From positions 1 to 38,101 of the forward strand of contig JAFZDL010000027.1 of NCBI GenBank assembly GCA_017561205.1: DNA of 38,101 nt, read 5' to 3'. Positions 30,313-37,832 of the stretch are shown one piece after another. Every line of letters starts with the position of its first letter. Position 1 is the first letter of the stretch. The translations under genes and the position numbers were made by a program. The stretch comes from Oscillospiraceae bacterium. GTDB taxonomy: Bacteria > Bacillota > Clostridia > Oscillospirales > Oscillospiraceae. Under the pieces are notes generated by a model. It was not told the DNA's origin. It saw only the letters and a program-made list of their open reading frames with translations, and ran no database searches.

Positions 30313-30735
30313 ATGATAGTTTCTACCAAAGGCCGCTACGCCCTGCGGGTGATGGTGCATTTTGCCACCAAGGGCGCTGGGAACTATATTCCGCTGAAGG
30401 AGATCGCTGAGGCGGAAAACATTTCTCAGAAGTATTTGGAATCCATTATGACCGTGCTGAGTAAAGCCGGTTTTGTGGACGCGGTTCACGGCAAGGGTGG
30501 CGGCTACCGCTTAAACCGGGAGCCGAAAGACTATACTGTGGGCAGTATCTTAAAGCTCACCGAGGGCAATTTGGCCGCTGTTTCCTGCACCAGCCAGGGA
30601 CCTGCCGCCTGTTCCCGTTCCACCTGCTGTCAGACCAAGCCCATGTGGGATCGGCTGGACGCAATGATCGACAGTTTTTTTGAGGGTATCACCCTGGCTG
30701 ATCTACTGGAAGAATCCAAAAACAACAAAAAGTGA
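30313..30735 (+). CDS. iscR: Rrf2/IscR-family Fe-S-type regulator
   Basis: 140 aa. Winged-HTH Rrf2 domain (STKGRYALRVMVHFA, ISQKYLESIMTVLSKAG, GKGGGYRL). A cysteine cluster follows at about 92-106 (SCTSQGPAACSRSTCC), right for a bound Fe-S cluster. It should sense Fe-S status and repress the nifS operon through the TAGGTAATA inverted repeat at the promoter. The exact orthology to E. coli IscR is not certain. Confidence 0.88.
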   Translation: MIVSTKGRYALRVMVHFATKGAGNYIPLKEIAEAENISQKYLESIMTVLSKAGFVDAVHGKGGGYRLNREPKDYTVGSILKLTEGNLAAVSCTSQGPAACSRSTCCQTKPMWDRLDAMIDSFFEGITLADLLEESKNNKK

Positions 30736-30745
30736 GGACATAAAA

Positions 30746-31396
30746 ATGAATATTTTAGCCCCTTCCATTCTCTCCTGTGACTATATGAATATGCAGCGGG
30801 ACTTTGCAGCCTGCAAGGAAAACGGCGTCAAGTGGCTGCATGTGGACATTATGGACGGTCATTTCGTACCCAACCTGTCCTTCGGCTACTCTTTGGTCAA
30901 ATCCATGCGGCCTGTCACCGACCTGGTGCTGGATGTACATCTGATGATCGACACCCCCATCAAGTACGCAGAGAATTTCTGCAAGGCCGGCGCTGACTAC
31001 TTAACCATTCACGTGGAGGCTGACACCCCCGAGAATATCCGCAAGACCCTGGAGCTGATCCGCAGCTTGGGTGTAAAGCCCGGCATCGTGGTCAAACCCA
31101 AGACCCCCGCAGAGGCCATTGAAGAGTACCTGCCGCTGGTTGACATAGTGCTGGTGATGACCGTGGAGCCCGGCTTTGGCGGTCAGAAGTTTATGGCCGA
31201 TATGATGCCCAAAGTGAAGAAGCTCCGCCAAATGCTGGACAAGGTCAATCCCGCCTGCCATTTGGAAGTAGACGGCGGTGTGGACCTGAACACCGTAGTT
31301 ACCTGCAAGGAAAACGGCGCAAATGTGTTCGTAGCGGGCTCTGCTTATTTTGGCGCACAGGACAAGAAGGCCTTCACCGAACAAATCGAAGCTTAA
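30746..31396 (+). CDS. rpe: Ribulose-phosphate 3-epimerase
   Basis: Interconverts ribulose 5-phosphate and xylulose 5-phosphate. TIM barrel with LAPSILSCDY, HVDIMDGHFVPN, DVHLMI, VEPGFGGQ and EVDGGV, catalytic aspartates and metal histidines present. 216 aa. ATG at 30746 follows GTGAGGA; it overlaps no other gene and ends at a strong terminator. Confidence 0.96.
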   Translation: MNILAPSILSCDYMNMQRDFAACKENGVKWLHVDIMDGHFVPNLSFGYSLVKSMRPVTDLVLDVHLMIDTPIKYAENFCKAGADYLTIHVEADTPENIRKTLELIRSLGVKPGIVVKPKTPAEAIEEYLPLVDIVLVMTVEPGFGGQKFMADMMPKVKKLRQMLDKVNPACHLEVDGGVDLNTVVTCKENGANVFVAGSAYFGAQDKKAFTEQIEA

Positions 31397-31397
31397 A

Positions 31398-31429
31398 AAA
31401 GATGGCGTACCGCTTGGTACGCCATCTTT
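31398..31429. terminator. Bidirectional terminator between rpe and tatD
   Basis: A perfect 14-bp stem AAAGATGGCGTACC / GGTACGCCATCTTT with a GCTT loop and T/A runs on both sides. Confidence 0.93.
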
Positions 31430-31430
31430 C

Positions 31431-32192
31431 TTATATTCTATACAGTCTTTTTGCGTTTTCGGTGGTGGCAATAGCCGCTTCTTCCGGGGTGATACCGCGA
31501 ATTTCCGCCAGGCGTTCTGCCATCCTGTACAGGTAGCCGGGGTCATTGCGCTTGCCCCGGAAAGGCTCGGGAGCCATAAAGGGGCAGTCGGTTTCAATGA
31601 CGATTCGCTCCAGCGGAATGCTGGCGGCGGTTTCCACAGCCTTGCGGGCATTTTTAAAGGTCAGCACACCAGTAAAGCCGATATACCAGCCCATTTTCAC
31701 CAGCTGCCGGGCCATTTCCGCAGAGCCGGAATAACAATGGAACACTCCGGTCACACCGGGAAATTCCTTCACGATGCGCATACCGTCATCGTGGGCCTCC
31801 CGCTCGTGGACGATCACAGGCATATCCAATTCCTTGGCAAGCTGCATCTGCATCCGGAATGCCTTCTGCTGGATATCCCGAGGGATGTCCTCATAGTAAT
31901 AGTCCAGACCGATCTCACCGATGGCCTTGATTTTTTTGTTTTGGCAAAGCTTGCGGTATTCTTCGATAACTTCTTCATTCACCTCGTCGGCAGCGTCCGG
32001 ATGGCTGCCCACAGAGCCGTAGAGCCAGGGGTATTTGGCGGTCATATTCACAATATCCCGGGAGCTTTCCAGGCTGCAGCCGGCATTCATTACAAGGCCG
32101 ACGCCTTTGGCGGCAAGGCCGTTCATCAGTTCCTCTCTGTCCGGGTCAAAGGCCGGGTCGTTGAGATGGGCATGGGTATCAAACAGAAACAT
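31431..32192 (-). CDS. tatD: TatD-family metal-dependent DNase
   Basis: 253 aa TIM-barrel nuclease of the TatD/YcfH family. Seen: FDTHAHL, GEIGLDYYYE, PVIVHERE, GVFHCYSG and IETDCPF with the metal-binding His, Glu and Asp residues. Short AT-rich spacing to the next gene on the same strand (phosphopantetheinyl transferase) is broken by a repeat. Confidence 0.95.
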   Translation of the reverse strand: MFLFDTHAHLNDPAFDPDREELMNGLAAKGVGLVMNAGCSLESSRDIVNMTAKYPWLYGSVGSHPDAADEVNEEVIEEYRKLCQNKKIKAIGEIGLDYYYEDIPRDIQQKAFRMQMQLAKELDMPVIVHEREAHDDGMRIVKEFPGVTGVFHCYSGSAEMARQLVKMGWYIGFTGVLTFKNARKAVETAASIPLERIVIETDCPFMAPEPFRGKRNDPGYLYRMAERLAEIRGITPEEAAIATTENAKRLYRI

Positions 32193-32260
32193 AAATTATC
32201 TCCTTAATGAAAAAGCATAACAAATTTAATCAAAACACTATCTTTCTGCTTCACGCTTGT

Positions 32261-32363
32261 AATGCAAAATGATAAATGCTAAATGCAAAATATTGGTATT
32301 GTCTTTTCAATTTGTCGCGGAGCGACACCTTCATTTTGCATTTTAAATTTTGCACTTTGCATT
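32261..32363. repeat. Empty inverted-repeat element related to the nifS-nifU cassette
   Basis: Left arm AATGCAAAATGATAAATGCT... (32261-32290) and right arm CATTTTGCATTTTAAATTTT... (32332-32363) are made of the same AATGCAAAAT units, inverted, framing about 40 bp with a TGTCGC/GCGACA hairpin. No gene inside. Confidence 0.6.
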
Positions 32364-32373
32364 CACATTGCCA

Positions 32374-32835
32374 TTACTTATCCTCCACAACGGCCACCAG
32401 ACAGCCGTCCATCTCCCGGACGCGGGAGTCATTCAGTGAAAAATCCGTATGGTTGGGCCAAAGCTGCAAGCCTTCCCCGGTGCATTTACCGGCGGCCTCC
32501 TTCAGCACCCAAAAGGTGAGCAAGGCCCGTCTTTTATCCGGGGCATTTTGAAACTGCTCCAGTTCCCCGGGGGAAAGGAATTTCTCTGCCAAAGAAAGGC
32601 GGATATCCCGGTCAAGCTCCTCGGCGTCAATGCCGATGGGGTGCTCCGACATAGCGCAGAACACATGGTTTTTGGTATGGGAGATAGAAAAATGCAGGTT
32701 CTCCCCGGGGAAATAGGGCTTGCCCAGGGGGGTGCGTTTTATCTCCGGCAAGGGCGCGCCATATAGCTTTTGCAGTAGGGAAAGCCCGGCTTCATGGGGG
32801 TCCCGGCCATTTAATTTTTCCGATAAAAGCTTCAT
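32374..32835 (-). CDS. 4'-phosphopantetheinyl transferase (Sfp-like, short)
   Basis: Transfers phosphopantetheine to a carrier protein. Seen: FSISHTKNHV, IGIDAEELDRDI and the catalytic WVLKEAAGKCTGEG. 153 aa, short against about 220 for Sfp, but all the core motifs are there; the N-terminal part of the usual first half is reduced. No carrier-protein or synthase gene is nearby. Confidence 0.9.
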   Translation of the reverse strand: MKLLSEKLNGRDPHEAGLSLLQKLYGAPLPEIKRTPLGKPYFPGENLHFSISHTKNHVFCAMSEHPIGIDAEELDRDIRLSLAEKFLSPGELEQFQNAPDKRRALLTFWVLKEAAGKCTGEGLQLWPNHTDFSLNDSRVREMDGCLVAVVEDK

Positions 32836-32904
32836 AGCCGCCCCTCCTTTTACATTATATATTAAGTATAGCCGCTGGAATCTTTCTTGTCAATGACGCA
32901 TAGC

Positions 32905-32916
32905 CTGTACATACAA
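32905..32916 (+). promoter_or_regulatory. Possible sigma-E-type -10 before yabP
   Basis: TACATACAAGG resembles the sigma-E -10 (CATACAnT) just before yabP. No convincing -35 is seen, so this is tentative. Confidence 0.3.
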
Positions 32917-32928
32917 GGAGTGATTATT

Positions 32929-33192
32929 ATGACCGATATCTTACCCCACAAGCTTACCTTAAATGAACGGAAAAACCTCACCGTCACCGGTGTCACCGAA
33001 GTGGTGAGCTTTGACGAGACCGCCGTCATCGCCCGCACAGAGTCCGGTACATTGGTGGTGCAGGGCAAAGGCCTGCAACTCAAGACCCTCCAGCCCGATG
33101 GGGGACAGGTCTGCGTGGACGGACACATCTGCGCCCTCATCTATGAAGAGCCCCGCCCCACCGGCTCTTTTTGGCGGCGGCTGATGGGATGA
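32929..33192 (+). CDS. yabP: Sporulation protein YabP
   Basis: 87 aa, starting MTDILPHKLTLNERKNLTVTGVTEV, matching YabP/YqfC-type proteins required for spore formation in B. subtilis. Lies in the conserved yabP-yabQ-divIC-yabR order. ATG at 32929 follows AAGGAG; the longer in-frame start is rejected. Stop overlaps the yabQ start (ATGA). Confidence 0.88.
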   Translation: MTDILPHKLTLNERKNLTVTGVTEVVSFDETAVIARTESGTLVVQGKGLQLKTLQPDGGQVCVDGHICALIYEEPRPTGSFWRRLMG

Positions 33193-33872
33193 CAACACCG
33201 GTCGTCGCCTTTGGGCGGTTTGTGATTGGCATCCTGTTCGGCTGTGTCATCGGTCTTTTCTACGGATTTTTGCGGCCTGTGCAAAAAGGCCGGGCCATCT
33301 TGGCAGACGCGGTTTTCGTGGTTTTTGCCGGGTGGGTGTTGGTGCACTACAGCTTCGGGGTATGCCGGGGCGACCTGCGTATGGGGTATCTCTTTGCCGC
33401 CGGTGCGGGGGCTGTTGGCTGGGATATGAGCTTTGGGCGGTGGTTAAGTCCTGTTTTCGGTGGATTTTGGCGGTTTTTGGCGGGATTTGTGCCTCCTGTG
33501 AAGAAAATTTTCAAAAAAATACGAAATTTCATAAAATTTTTCTTTGCAACCGTAAAAAAATGGGTTACAATAAAGAGAAGAATCCCCACATCACCGAAAG
33601 GAGACAATTATGAACAAAAAGAATCATCCTTTCAGTCATATTCGGATCGTTTTCCGCCGGACCTCCCCGCTGATGAAATGCGTAGTGCTCACCGCCATCG
33701 TGGCCTGCACCGTGGCGCTGATCGCCCTAAGGATAAACATTCAGCAAAACAGACAGCGGCGGGCGGACCTGGGACAGCAGGCCATCCAGCTGGTGCAGGA
33801 AAACAAAGCCCTCACCCAAAACATCGCAAAGCTGGGCACCGAGGAAAGCATAAGGCGCATTGCGGAAACTGA
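33189..33872 (+). CDS. yabQ: Sporulation protein YabQ, reading frame lacking its normal end
   Basis: Membrane protein needed for spore cortex formation in B. subtilis. The first about 120 residues show four hydrophobic helices (VVAFGRFVIGILFG, ADAVFVVFAGWVLV) as expected. The frame has no stop before divIC and continues 263 bp inside it, giving a basic tail that is only shadow translation. At 33554-33560 the frame holds A-AAA-AAA; a one-base backward slip would end the protein at TGA 33611-33613, exactly over the divIC ATG. So this is either a frameshift mutation or error or a programmed slip. Confidence 0.7.
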   Translation: MTTPVVAFGRFVIGILFGCVIGLFYGFLRPVQKGRAILADAVFVVFAGWVLVHYSFGVCRGDLRMGYLFAAGAGAVGWDMSFGRWLSPVFGGFWRFLAGFVPPVKKIFKKIRNFIKFFFATVKKWVTIKRRIPTSPKGDNYEQKESSFQSYSDRFPPDLPADEMRSAHRHRGLHRGADRPKDKHSAKQTAAGGPGTAGHPAGAGKQSPHPKHRKAGHRGKHKAHCGN

Positions 33873-33930
33873 GCTGGGCTTAGTCGACCCCGACACCCAA
33901 CTCTTTACCCCTGTTACCCCCGGCAATTAA
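33610..33930 (+). CDS. divIC: FtsB/DivIC-family cell-division protein
   Basis: 106 aa: basic N-terminus, one membrane helix (about residues 24-44), coiled coil (NRQRRADLGQQAIQLVQENKALTQ) and a conserved-looking TEESIRRIAETELGLVDPD end. Acts in the division complex with FtsL and DivIB. ATG follows AAAGGAG. Sits between yabQ and yabR as in B. subtilis. Confidence 0.9.
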   Translation: MNKKNHPFSHIRIVFRRTSPLMKCVVLTAIVACTVALIALRINIQQNRQRRADLGQQAIQLVQENKALTQNIAKLGTEESIRRIAETELGLVDPDTQLFTPVTPGN

Positions 33931-33962
33931 CCGTGAAATAAATGGAGGAAGCAAAGTAAACT

Positions 33963-34385
33963 ATGGAGTTAACCGTTGGAGCCGTTTTGGACGGCAAGGT
34001 AAAATCTATCACAAATTTCGGTGCATTCATCAGCCTTCCGGAAGACAAGACCGGTTTGGTACATATTTCCGAAGTGGCTAACACCTATGTCAGCGACATC
34101 CGTCAGCATCTGACCGAGGGTCAGGATGTGAAGGTGGTTGTCCTGAATTTGGATAATGGCAAGGTGAATCTGTCCATCAAGCGGCTGGAAGCCAACAAGC
34201 GGGAGGACCGTCCTGCCCGTACCGCACCCCGGCCTGCCCGCACTGCGCCCACGCCTCCTCCTGCCCCCAAAACCGCAGACCAGCTTTTTGAAGAAAAGCT
34301 GAAGCAGTTTATGAGCGAGTCTGACAGTAAGATTTCCTCCATCCGGCAGTATTCCGATCACCGGACCAGAAGCCGCAGGAGATAA
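33963..34385 (+). CDS. yabR: S1-domain RNA-binding protein (YabR-like)
   Basis: 140 aa. Residues 1-75 form one S1 domain (GAVLDGKVKSITNFGAFISL, TGLVHISEVA, VKVVVLNLDNGKVNLSIKRL). Then comes a Pro/Ala/Arg-rich linker with RPARTAP repeats and a short charged helix. Matches YabR, the usual gene after divIC. Role in RNA binding is from the domain; its targets are unknown. Confidence 0.9.
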   Translation: MELTVGAVLDGKVKSITNFGAFISLPEDKTGLVHISEVANTYVSDIRQHLTEGQDVKVVVLNLDNGKVNLSIKRLEANKREDRPARTAPRPARTAPTPPPAPKTADQLFEEKLKQFMSESDSKISSIRQYSDHRTRSRRR

Positions 34386-34389
34386 CACT

Positions 34390-35085
34390 ATGAACATTGT
34401 AATCACCGGCGGAAGCCGGGGCATTGGCGCCCAGGCAGTACGCCAGTTTTCTGAGCGTGGCGACAAGGTATACTTTTTGTATGAGAAATCCCACGATGCA
34501 GCTACCGCTGTGGCAGCCGATACCGGCGCTACCGCCATCTGCTGCGACGTGGCAGACAATCTGGCAGTAAAGGCCGCTTTTGCGCAGATTCCCGATGTGG
34601 ATGTGCTTGTTTGCAACGCAGGCATCTGCCACAGCGGCCTCTTAAGCCAAATCACAGAAGAAGATTGGGACAGGCTCTTTGCGGTAAATGTAAAGGGAAT
34701 GTACAATTGCATCAACGCCGCCACCCCCTATTTCCTGCAAAAGCAGAACGGCTGCATTATCACCGTCAGCTCCATGTGGGGGCAGGTAGGTGCGTCCTGC
34801 GAGGCGGCCTACTCCGCCACCAAGGGTGCGGTAATTGCCCTGACCAAGGCTTTGGCCCAGGAATTAGGACCCTCGGGCATTCGGTGTAACTGCATTGCCC
34901 CCGGGGTCATTTGCACGGATATGTGCGCAAATGTAGACCCCCAAATTATGGAAGAACTCAAAGAACAGACCCCTGTGGGCCGCAACGGCACCCCCAAGGA
35001 TGTGGCTGATGCTATGCTTTATTTGGCGGATGCCGATTTCGTCACCGGACAGGTTCTGCCGGTGAACGGCGGGTTTGTATTATAA
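34390..35085 (+). CDS. Short-chain dehydrogenase/reductase (FabG-like)
   Basis: 231 aa classical SDR: cofactor motif TGGSRGIG, CNAGI, catalytic Ser in VSSMWG, YSATK and PGVICTDM, ending with a GGFVL-type C-terminus. Closest in style to 3-oxoacyl-ACP reductases, but the substrate cannot be read from sequence. It starts 4 bp after yabR, so it is probably in that transcript. Confidence 0.9.
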   Translation: MNIVITGGSRGIGAQAVRQFSERGDKVYFLYEKSHDAATAVAADTGATAICCDVADNLAVKAAFAQIPDVDVLVCNAGICHSGLLSQITEEDWDRLFAVNVKGMYNCINAATPYFLQKQNGCIITVSSMWGQVGASCEAAYSATKGAVIALTKALAQELGPSGIRCNCIAPGVICTDMCANVDPQIMEELKEQTPVGRNGTPKDVADAMLYLADADFVTGQVLPVNGGFVL

Positions 35086-35100
35086 TGTTATAAAATATTA

Positions 35101-35194
35101 TGTCATCCTGAGCAAGCGTAGCGCGTCGAAGGATCTTCGCACTTCGATTATGCGTAGATTCTTCGACTTCGTTTCACTTCGCTCAGAATGACAG
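35101..35194. repeat. Dispersed palindromic repeat, family A, copy 5
   Basis: TGTCATCCTGAGCAAGC ... GATCTTCGCACTTCGATTATG ... TAGATTCTTCGACTTC ... AGAATGACAG, a shorter form; ends 16 bp before rpiB. Confidence 0.9.
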
Positions 35195-35210
35195 GAAAGA
35201 GGATATACTT

Positions 35211-35651
35211 ATGAAAATCGCATTGGGTTGTGACCATGGCGCTTTGGCGCTGAAGAATGCTTTAATCCCCCATTTGGAAGCTAAGGGTTACGAAGTCAAG
35301 GACTTCGGCACTTACACCTTAGACAGCTGCGACTACCCGGACTTCGCTGCTCCCGCCGCCAAGGCTGTGGCCAGCGGCGAGTGCGACAAGGGCATCGTCC
35401 TTTGCACCACCGGCATCGGTGTTTCCATCACCGCCAATAAGGTTCCCGGCATCCGGTGCGCTCTGCTGTCCGATGTGGTCAGCGCCCGTATGACAAGGGA
35501 GCATAACGATACCAATATGATGGCCATCGGTGCCGGTATGGTAGGTCAGCTGCAGGCTCTGCAGATCGTGGACACCTGGCTGGGCACAGAGTTTTCTCAC
35601 GATGCGCGCCATCAGCGCCGCATTGACAAAATGATGGCTCTGGAAAAATAA
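35211..35651 (+). CDS. rpiB: Ribose 5-phosphate isomerase B
   Basis: Interconverts ribose 5-phosphate and ribulose 5-phosphate. Seen: ALGCDHGAL, DFGTYTLDSCDYPDFA, LCTTGIGVSITANK (catalytic Cys and anion hole) and REHNDTNMM. 146 aa, typical. With rpe it covers the pentose-isomerising steps. Ends at a terminator shared with the LysR gene. Confidence 0.96.
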   Translation: MKIALGCDHGALALKNALIPHLEAKGYEVKDFGTYTLDSCDYPDFAAPAAKAVASGECDKGIVLCTTGIGVSITANKVPGIRCALLSDVVSARMTREHNDTNMMAIGAGMVGQLQALQIVDTWLGTEFSHDARHQRRIDKMMALEK

Positions 35652-35657
35652 ACAACA

Positions 35658-35686
35658 AAAACGGTCAGGTTAATCCTGACCGTTTT
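35658..35686. terminator. Bidirectional terminator between rpiB and the LysR gene
   Basis: A perfect 12-bp stem AAAACGGTCAGG / CCTGACCGTTTT with loop TTAAT; it overlaps the LysR stop. Confidence 0.93.
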
Positions 35687-36557
35687 CTTCTTTTCGCATG
35701 GCTTTCACAAGATCTTCCAGCACATCCCAAACCAGCGGCTCTAACCACTTATCATAGAGCATACACATATACAGGGCCTGGTGCCAGTTCCAAATGGGGA
35801 CATATTCCACACCGGGCCGGGGTGTAGCGCATTCCTCCGACAGCACACAAACACCCACGCCCTCCGCAACCAACGCTAAGGCGGATTGGGCAGTGTTGAC
35901 GGTGCATACGATATTTTCAGCGGAGGATGTGCCGTTGGCCCACCGTTCAAAGACATTTTCCGTATCGTAGTTGAAAACAATTTGCGGCTCTCTTGCGATC
36001 TGGTGGGGCACCAAATGGTCCTGCATTGTCAGCGGGTGACCCTCCGGCAGAGCAACGCAGAAATTCCGCTCCCCCAATTTCCGGAAGTGCAGGCTCCGGT
36101 CACGGGCCGTGGAGTCCACAATGGCCATATCCAGCTTCTCGTCACGGACCAGGTCCATAAGATCTTCCGCGGAGCTTTCCGTGATGCGGAATCGGACTCG
36201 CTCATTTTGCAGAATGTGGGTCATAATTTCCTTTGCCACGGTTTTTTCCACAGAGCCGGAAACCACACCCAGGCGGACCACCACCGGGGCGCTGATCTTA
36301 CTTTCCCGCAGGGTGGCAGAGGCGGCATTCAGCTCCTGGAGGGCGGCGTCCACCTTCTCCTGGTAATAGCGGCCCTCTTCCGTCAGACGGATATTCCGGC
36401 CCACCTTTTCAAAAAGCCGCACATCGCCCAGCTCTTCTTCCAAATGGTGGATGGCCGCGCTTAAGGAAGGCTGAGAGATACCCAACCGGGCCGCCGCCAA
36501 GGTATAATGCTCCGTCTGGGCCAGCACGGAGAAGTATCGCAGATAGTTGTAGTTCAT
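35670..36557 (-). CDS. LysR-family transcriptional regulator
   Basis: 295 aa. N-terminal wHTH (YLRYFSVLAQTEHYTLAAARLGISQPSLSAAIHHLEEELG), linker helix and a type 2 periplasmic-binding-like effector domain from about residue 90. Effector and targets unknown; no divergent metabolic gene stands next to it. Two ATCTATAGAT-like sequences lie just before its start. Confidence 0.93.
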   Translation of the reverse strand: MNYNYLRYFSVLAQTEHYTLAAARLGISQPSLSAAIHHLEEELGDVRLFEKVGRNIRLTEEGRYYQEKVDAALQELNAASATLRESKISAPVVVRLGVVSGSVEKTVAKEIMTHILQNERVRFRITESSAEDLMDLVRDEKLDMAIVDSTARDRSLHFRKLGERNFCVALPEGHPLTMQDHLVPHQIAREPQIVFNYDTENVFERWANGTSSAENIVCTVNTAQSALALVAEGVGVCVLSEECATPRPGVEYVPIWNWHQALYMCMLYDKWLEPLVWDVLEDLVKAMRKEENGQD

Positions 36558-36570
36558 ACCAATACCTCAA

Positions 36571-36593
36571 ATCTATAGATAGAAACTATAGAT
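36571..36593. promoter_or_regulatory. Putative LysR operator
   Basis: ATCTATAGAT (36571-36580) and AACTATAGAT (36584-36593) are near-repeats, each around the palindrome CTATAG. They lie between the LysR ATG and its likely promoter (TTGCAA... TATTAT on the minus strand, about 36594-36623). Confidence 0.55.
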
Positions 36594-36692
36594 ATAATAT
36601 CATAACTATATTGTTTTTTGCAAGAGAAACTTGTATAATTCCCTTTGTCGCAAGAAAAAATTCAAAAACGACGTCCCAAATAGCAAAAAACC

Positions 36693-36782
36693 TGTCATCC
36701 TGAGGAGGCTTTGCCGACGAAGGATCTTCACACTTCGATTATGCGTAGATTCTTCGACTCCCTTCGGTCGCTCAGAATGACA
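36693..36782. repeat. Dispersed palindromic repeat, family A, copy 6
   Basis: TGTCATCCTGAGGAGG ... GAAGGATCTTCACACTTCG ... TAGATTCTTCGACTCC ... AGAATGACA; nearly the same central part as copy 5. Confidence 0.9.
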
Positions 36783-36830
36783 AGGTTGTGTGGACGAGTA
36801 AGCTGATTGCACTAAGCAGGAGAATCAATT

Positions 36831-37778
36831 ATGGCATTTACATACCGCGGTTTGACCGCTGAATACACAAGACACATCGTAACAAGCGAAGAAGTCGACA
36901 AGAATATGCACCGGCTGATGGAGCAGAACCCCCGCATCGCCGAGGTCACCGACCGCCCCACCGAAAACGGCGACGAAGTGATTTTGGACTACGCAGGCTT
37001 CTGCGACGGAGAGCAGTTCCCCGGCGGCACCGCTGAGAACCAGACTCTGGTGCTGGGCAGCGGTATGTTCATTCCCGGCTTTGAAGAGCAGCTTTTGGAC
37101 AAGGTTCCCGGCCAGGAGGTTATGGTGGAGGTCACCTTCCCCCAGCAGTATCACGCTGAGAACTTAGCCGGCAAGGCCGCCCAGTTCCAGTGCAAGATAA
37201 AAGCCATCCGCGTCAAGACTCCCTACGAGCTGGACGACACCTTCGCCAAGGAGGTGGGTCAATGCGACACCTTGGAGGAAATGCGGCAGAAAATGCAGGA
37301 AAGCCTGCAGAACTATGCCGACGAGCGGGGCGAGATGGATCTGCAGGACCGGTTACTCCAGCAGGCAGCTGACTCTTTGGAGCTGACCATCACCGACAAG
37401 ATGCTCTCTGACGCTCTTGACGAGCAGGTAGATAACCTAAAAGCCCAGCTGGCGCAGCAGGGTCTGACCCTTGAGATGTACTGCCAGTTTATGAATGTCA
37501 CCCCCGAGCAGATCCGTGAGGATGCTACGGAATCTGCCAAGGCTTCCATTCGCACCCGGGCTGCCATCGACGAGATCGTGATGGCCGAAGGTTTAGAGGC
37601 CGACCAAGAGGACATTTCCAAGGCGCTGGCCATCATCTGCCGCCACAACGGCATCACCATGGAACAGCTGAAAGAGCAGTATGACGCCGGCCTGGAGCAG
37701 GTAGTCATCAACAGTGTACTTACCGGTAAGGTGCTTCGTCTCATCCGGGACGCAGCCATCATTACCGAAGTAAAATAA
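36831..37778 (+). CDS. Trigger-factor-like chaperone lacking the ribosome-binding domain
   Basis: 315 aa. After a 40-residue lead comes an FKBP-type PPIase domain (NGDEVILDYAGFCDGEQFPGG, LVLGSGMFIPGFEEQLL, AENLAGKAAQF), then the helical trigger-factor C-terminal chaperone domain from about residue 130. True trigger factor (about 430 aa) begins with an about 110-residue ribosome-docking domain and GFRxGKxP loop, absent here. It may be a non-ribosomal folding factor. Its gene precedes fhs by 54 bp. Confidence 0.85.
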   Translation: MAFTYRGLTAEYTRHIVTSEEVDKNMHRLMEQNPRIAEVTDRPTENGDEVILDYAGFCDGEQFPGGTAENQTLVLGSGMFIPGFEEQLLDKVPGQEVMVEVTFPQQYHAENLAGKAAQFQCKIKAIRVKTPYELDDTFAKEVGQCDTLEEMRQKMQESLQNYADERGEMDLQDRLLQQAADSLELTITDKMLSDALDEQVDNLKAQLAQQGLTLEMYCQFMNVTPEQIREDATESAKASIRTRAAIDEIVMAEGLEADQEDISKALAIICRHNGITMEQLKEQYDAGLEQVVINSVLTGKVLRLIRDAAIITEVK

Positions 37779-37832
37779 ATTCGTTAATAATTGTGTCGCA
37801 TAGCGGCACCCAAAACAAGGAGGAAACATATT

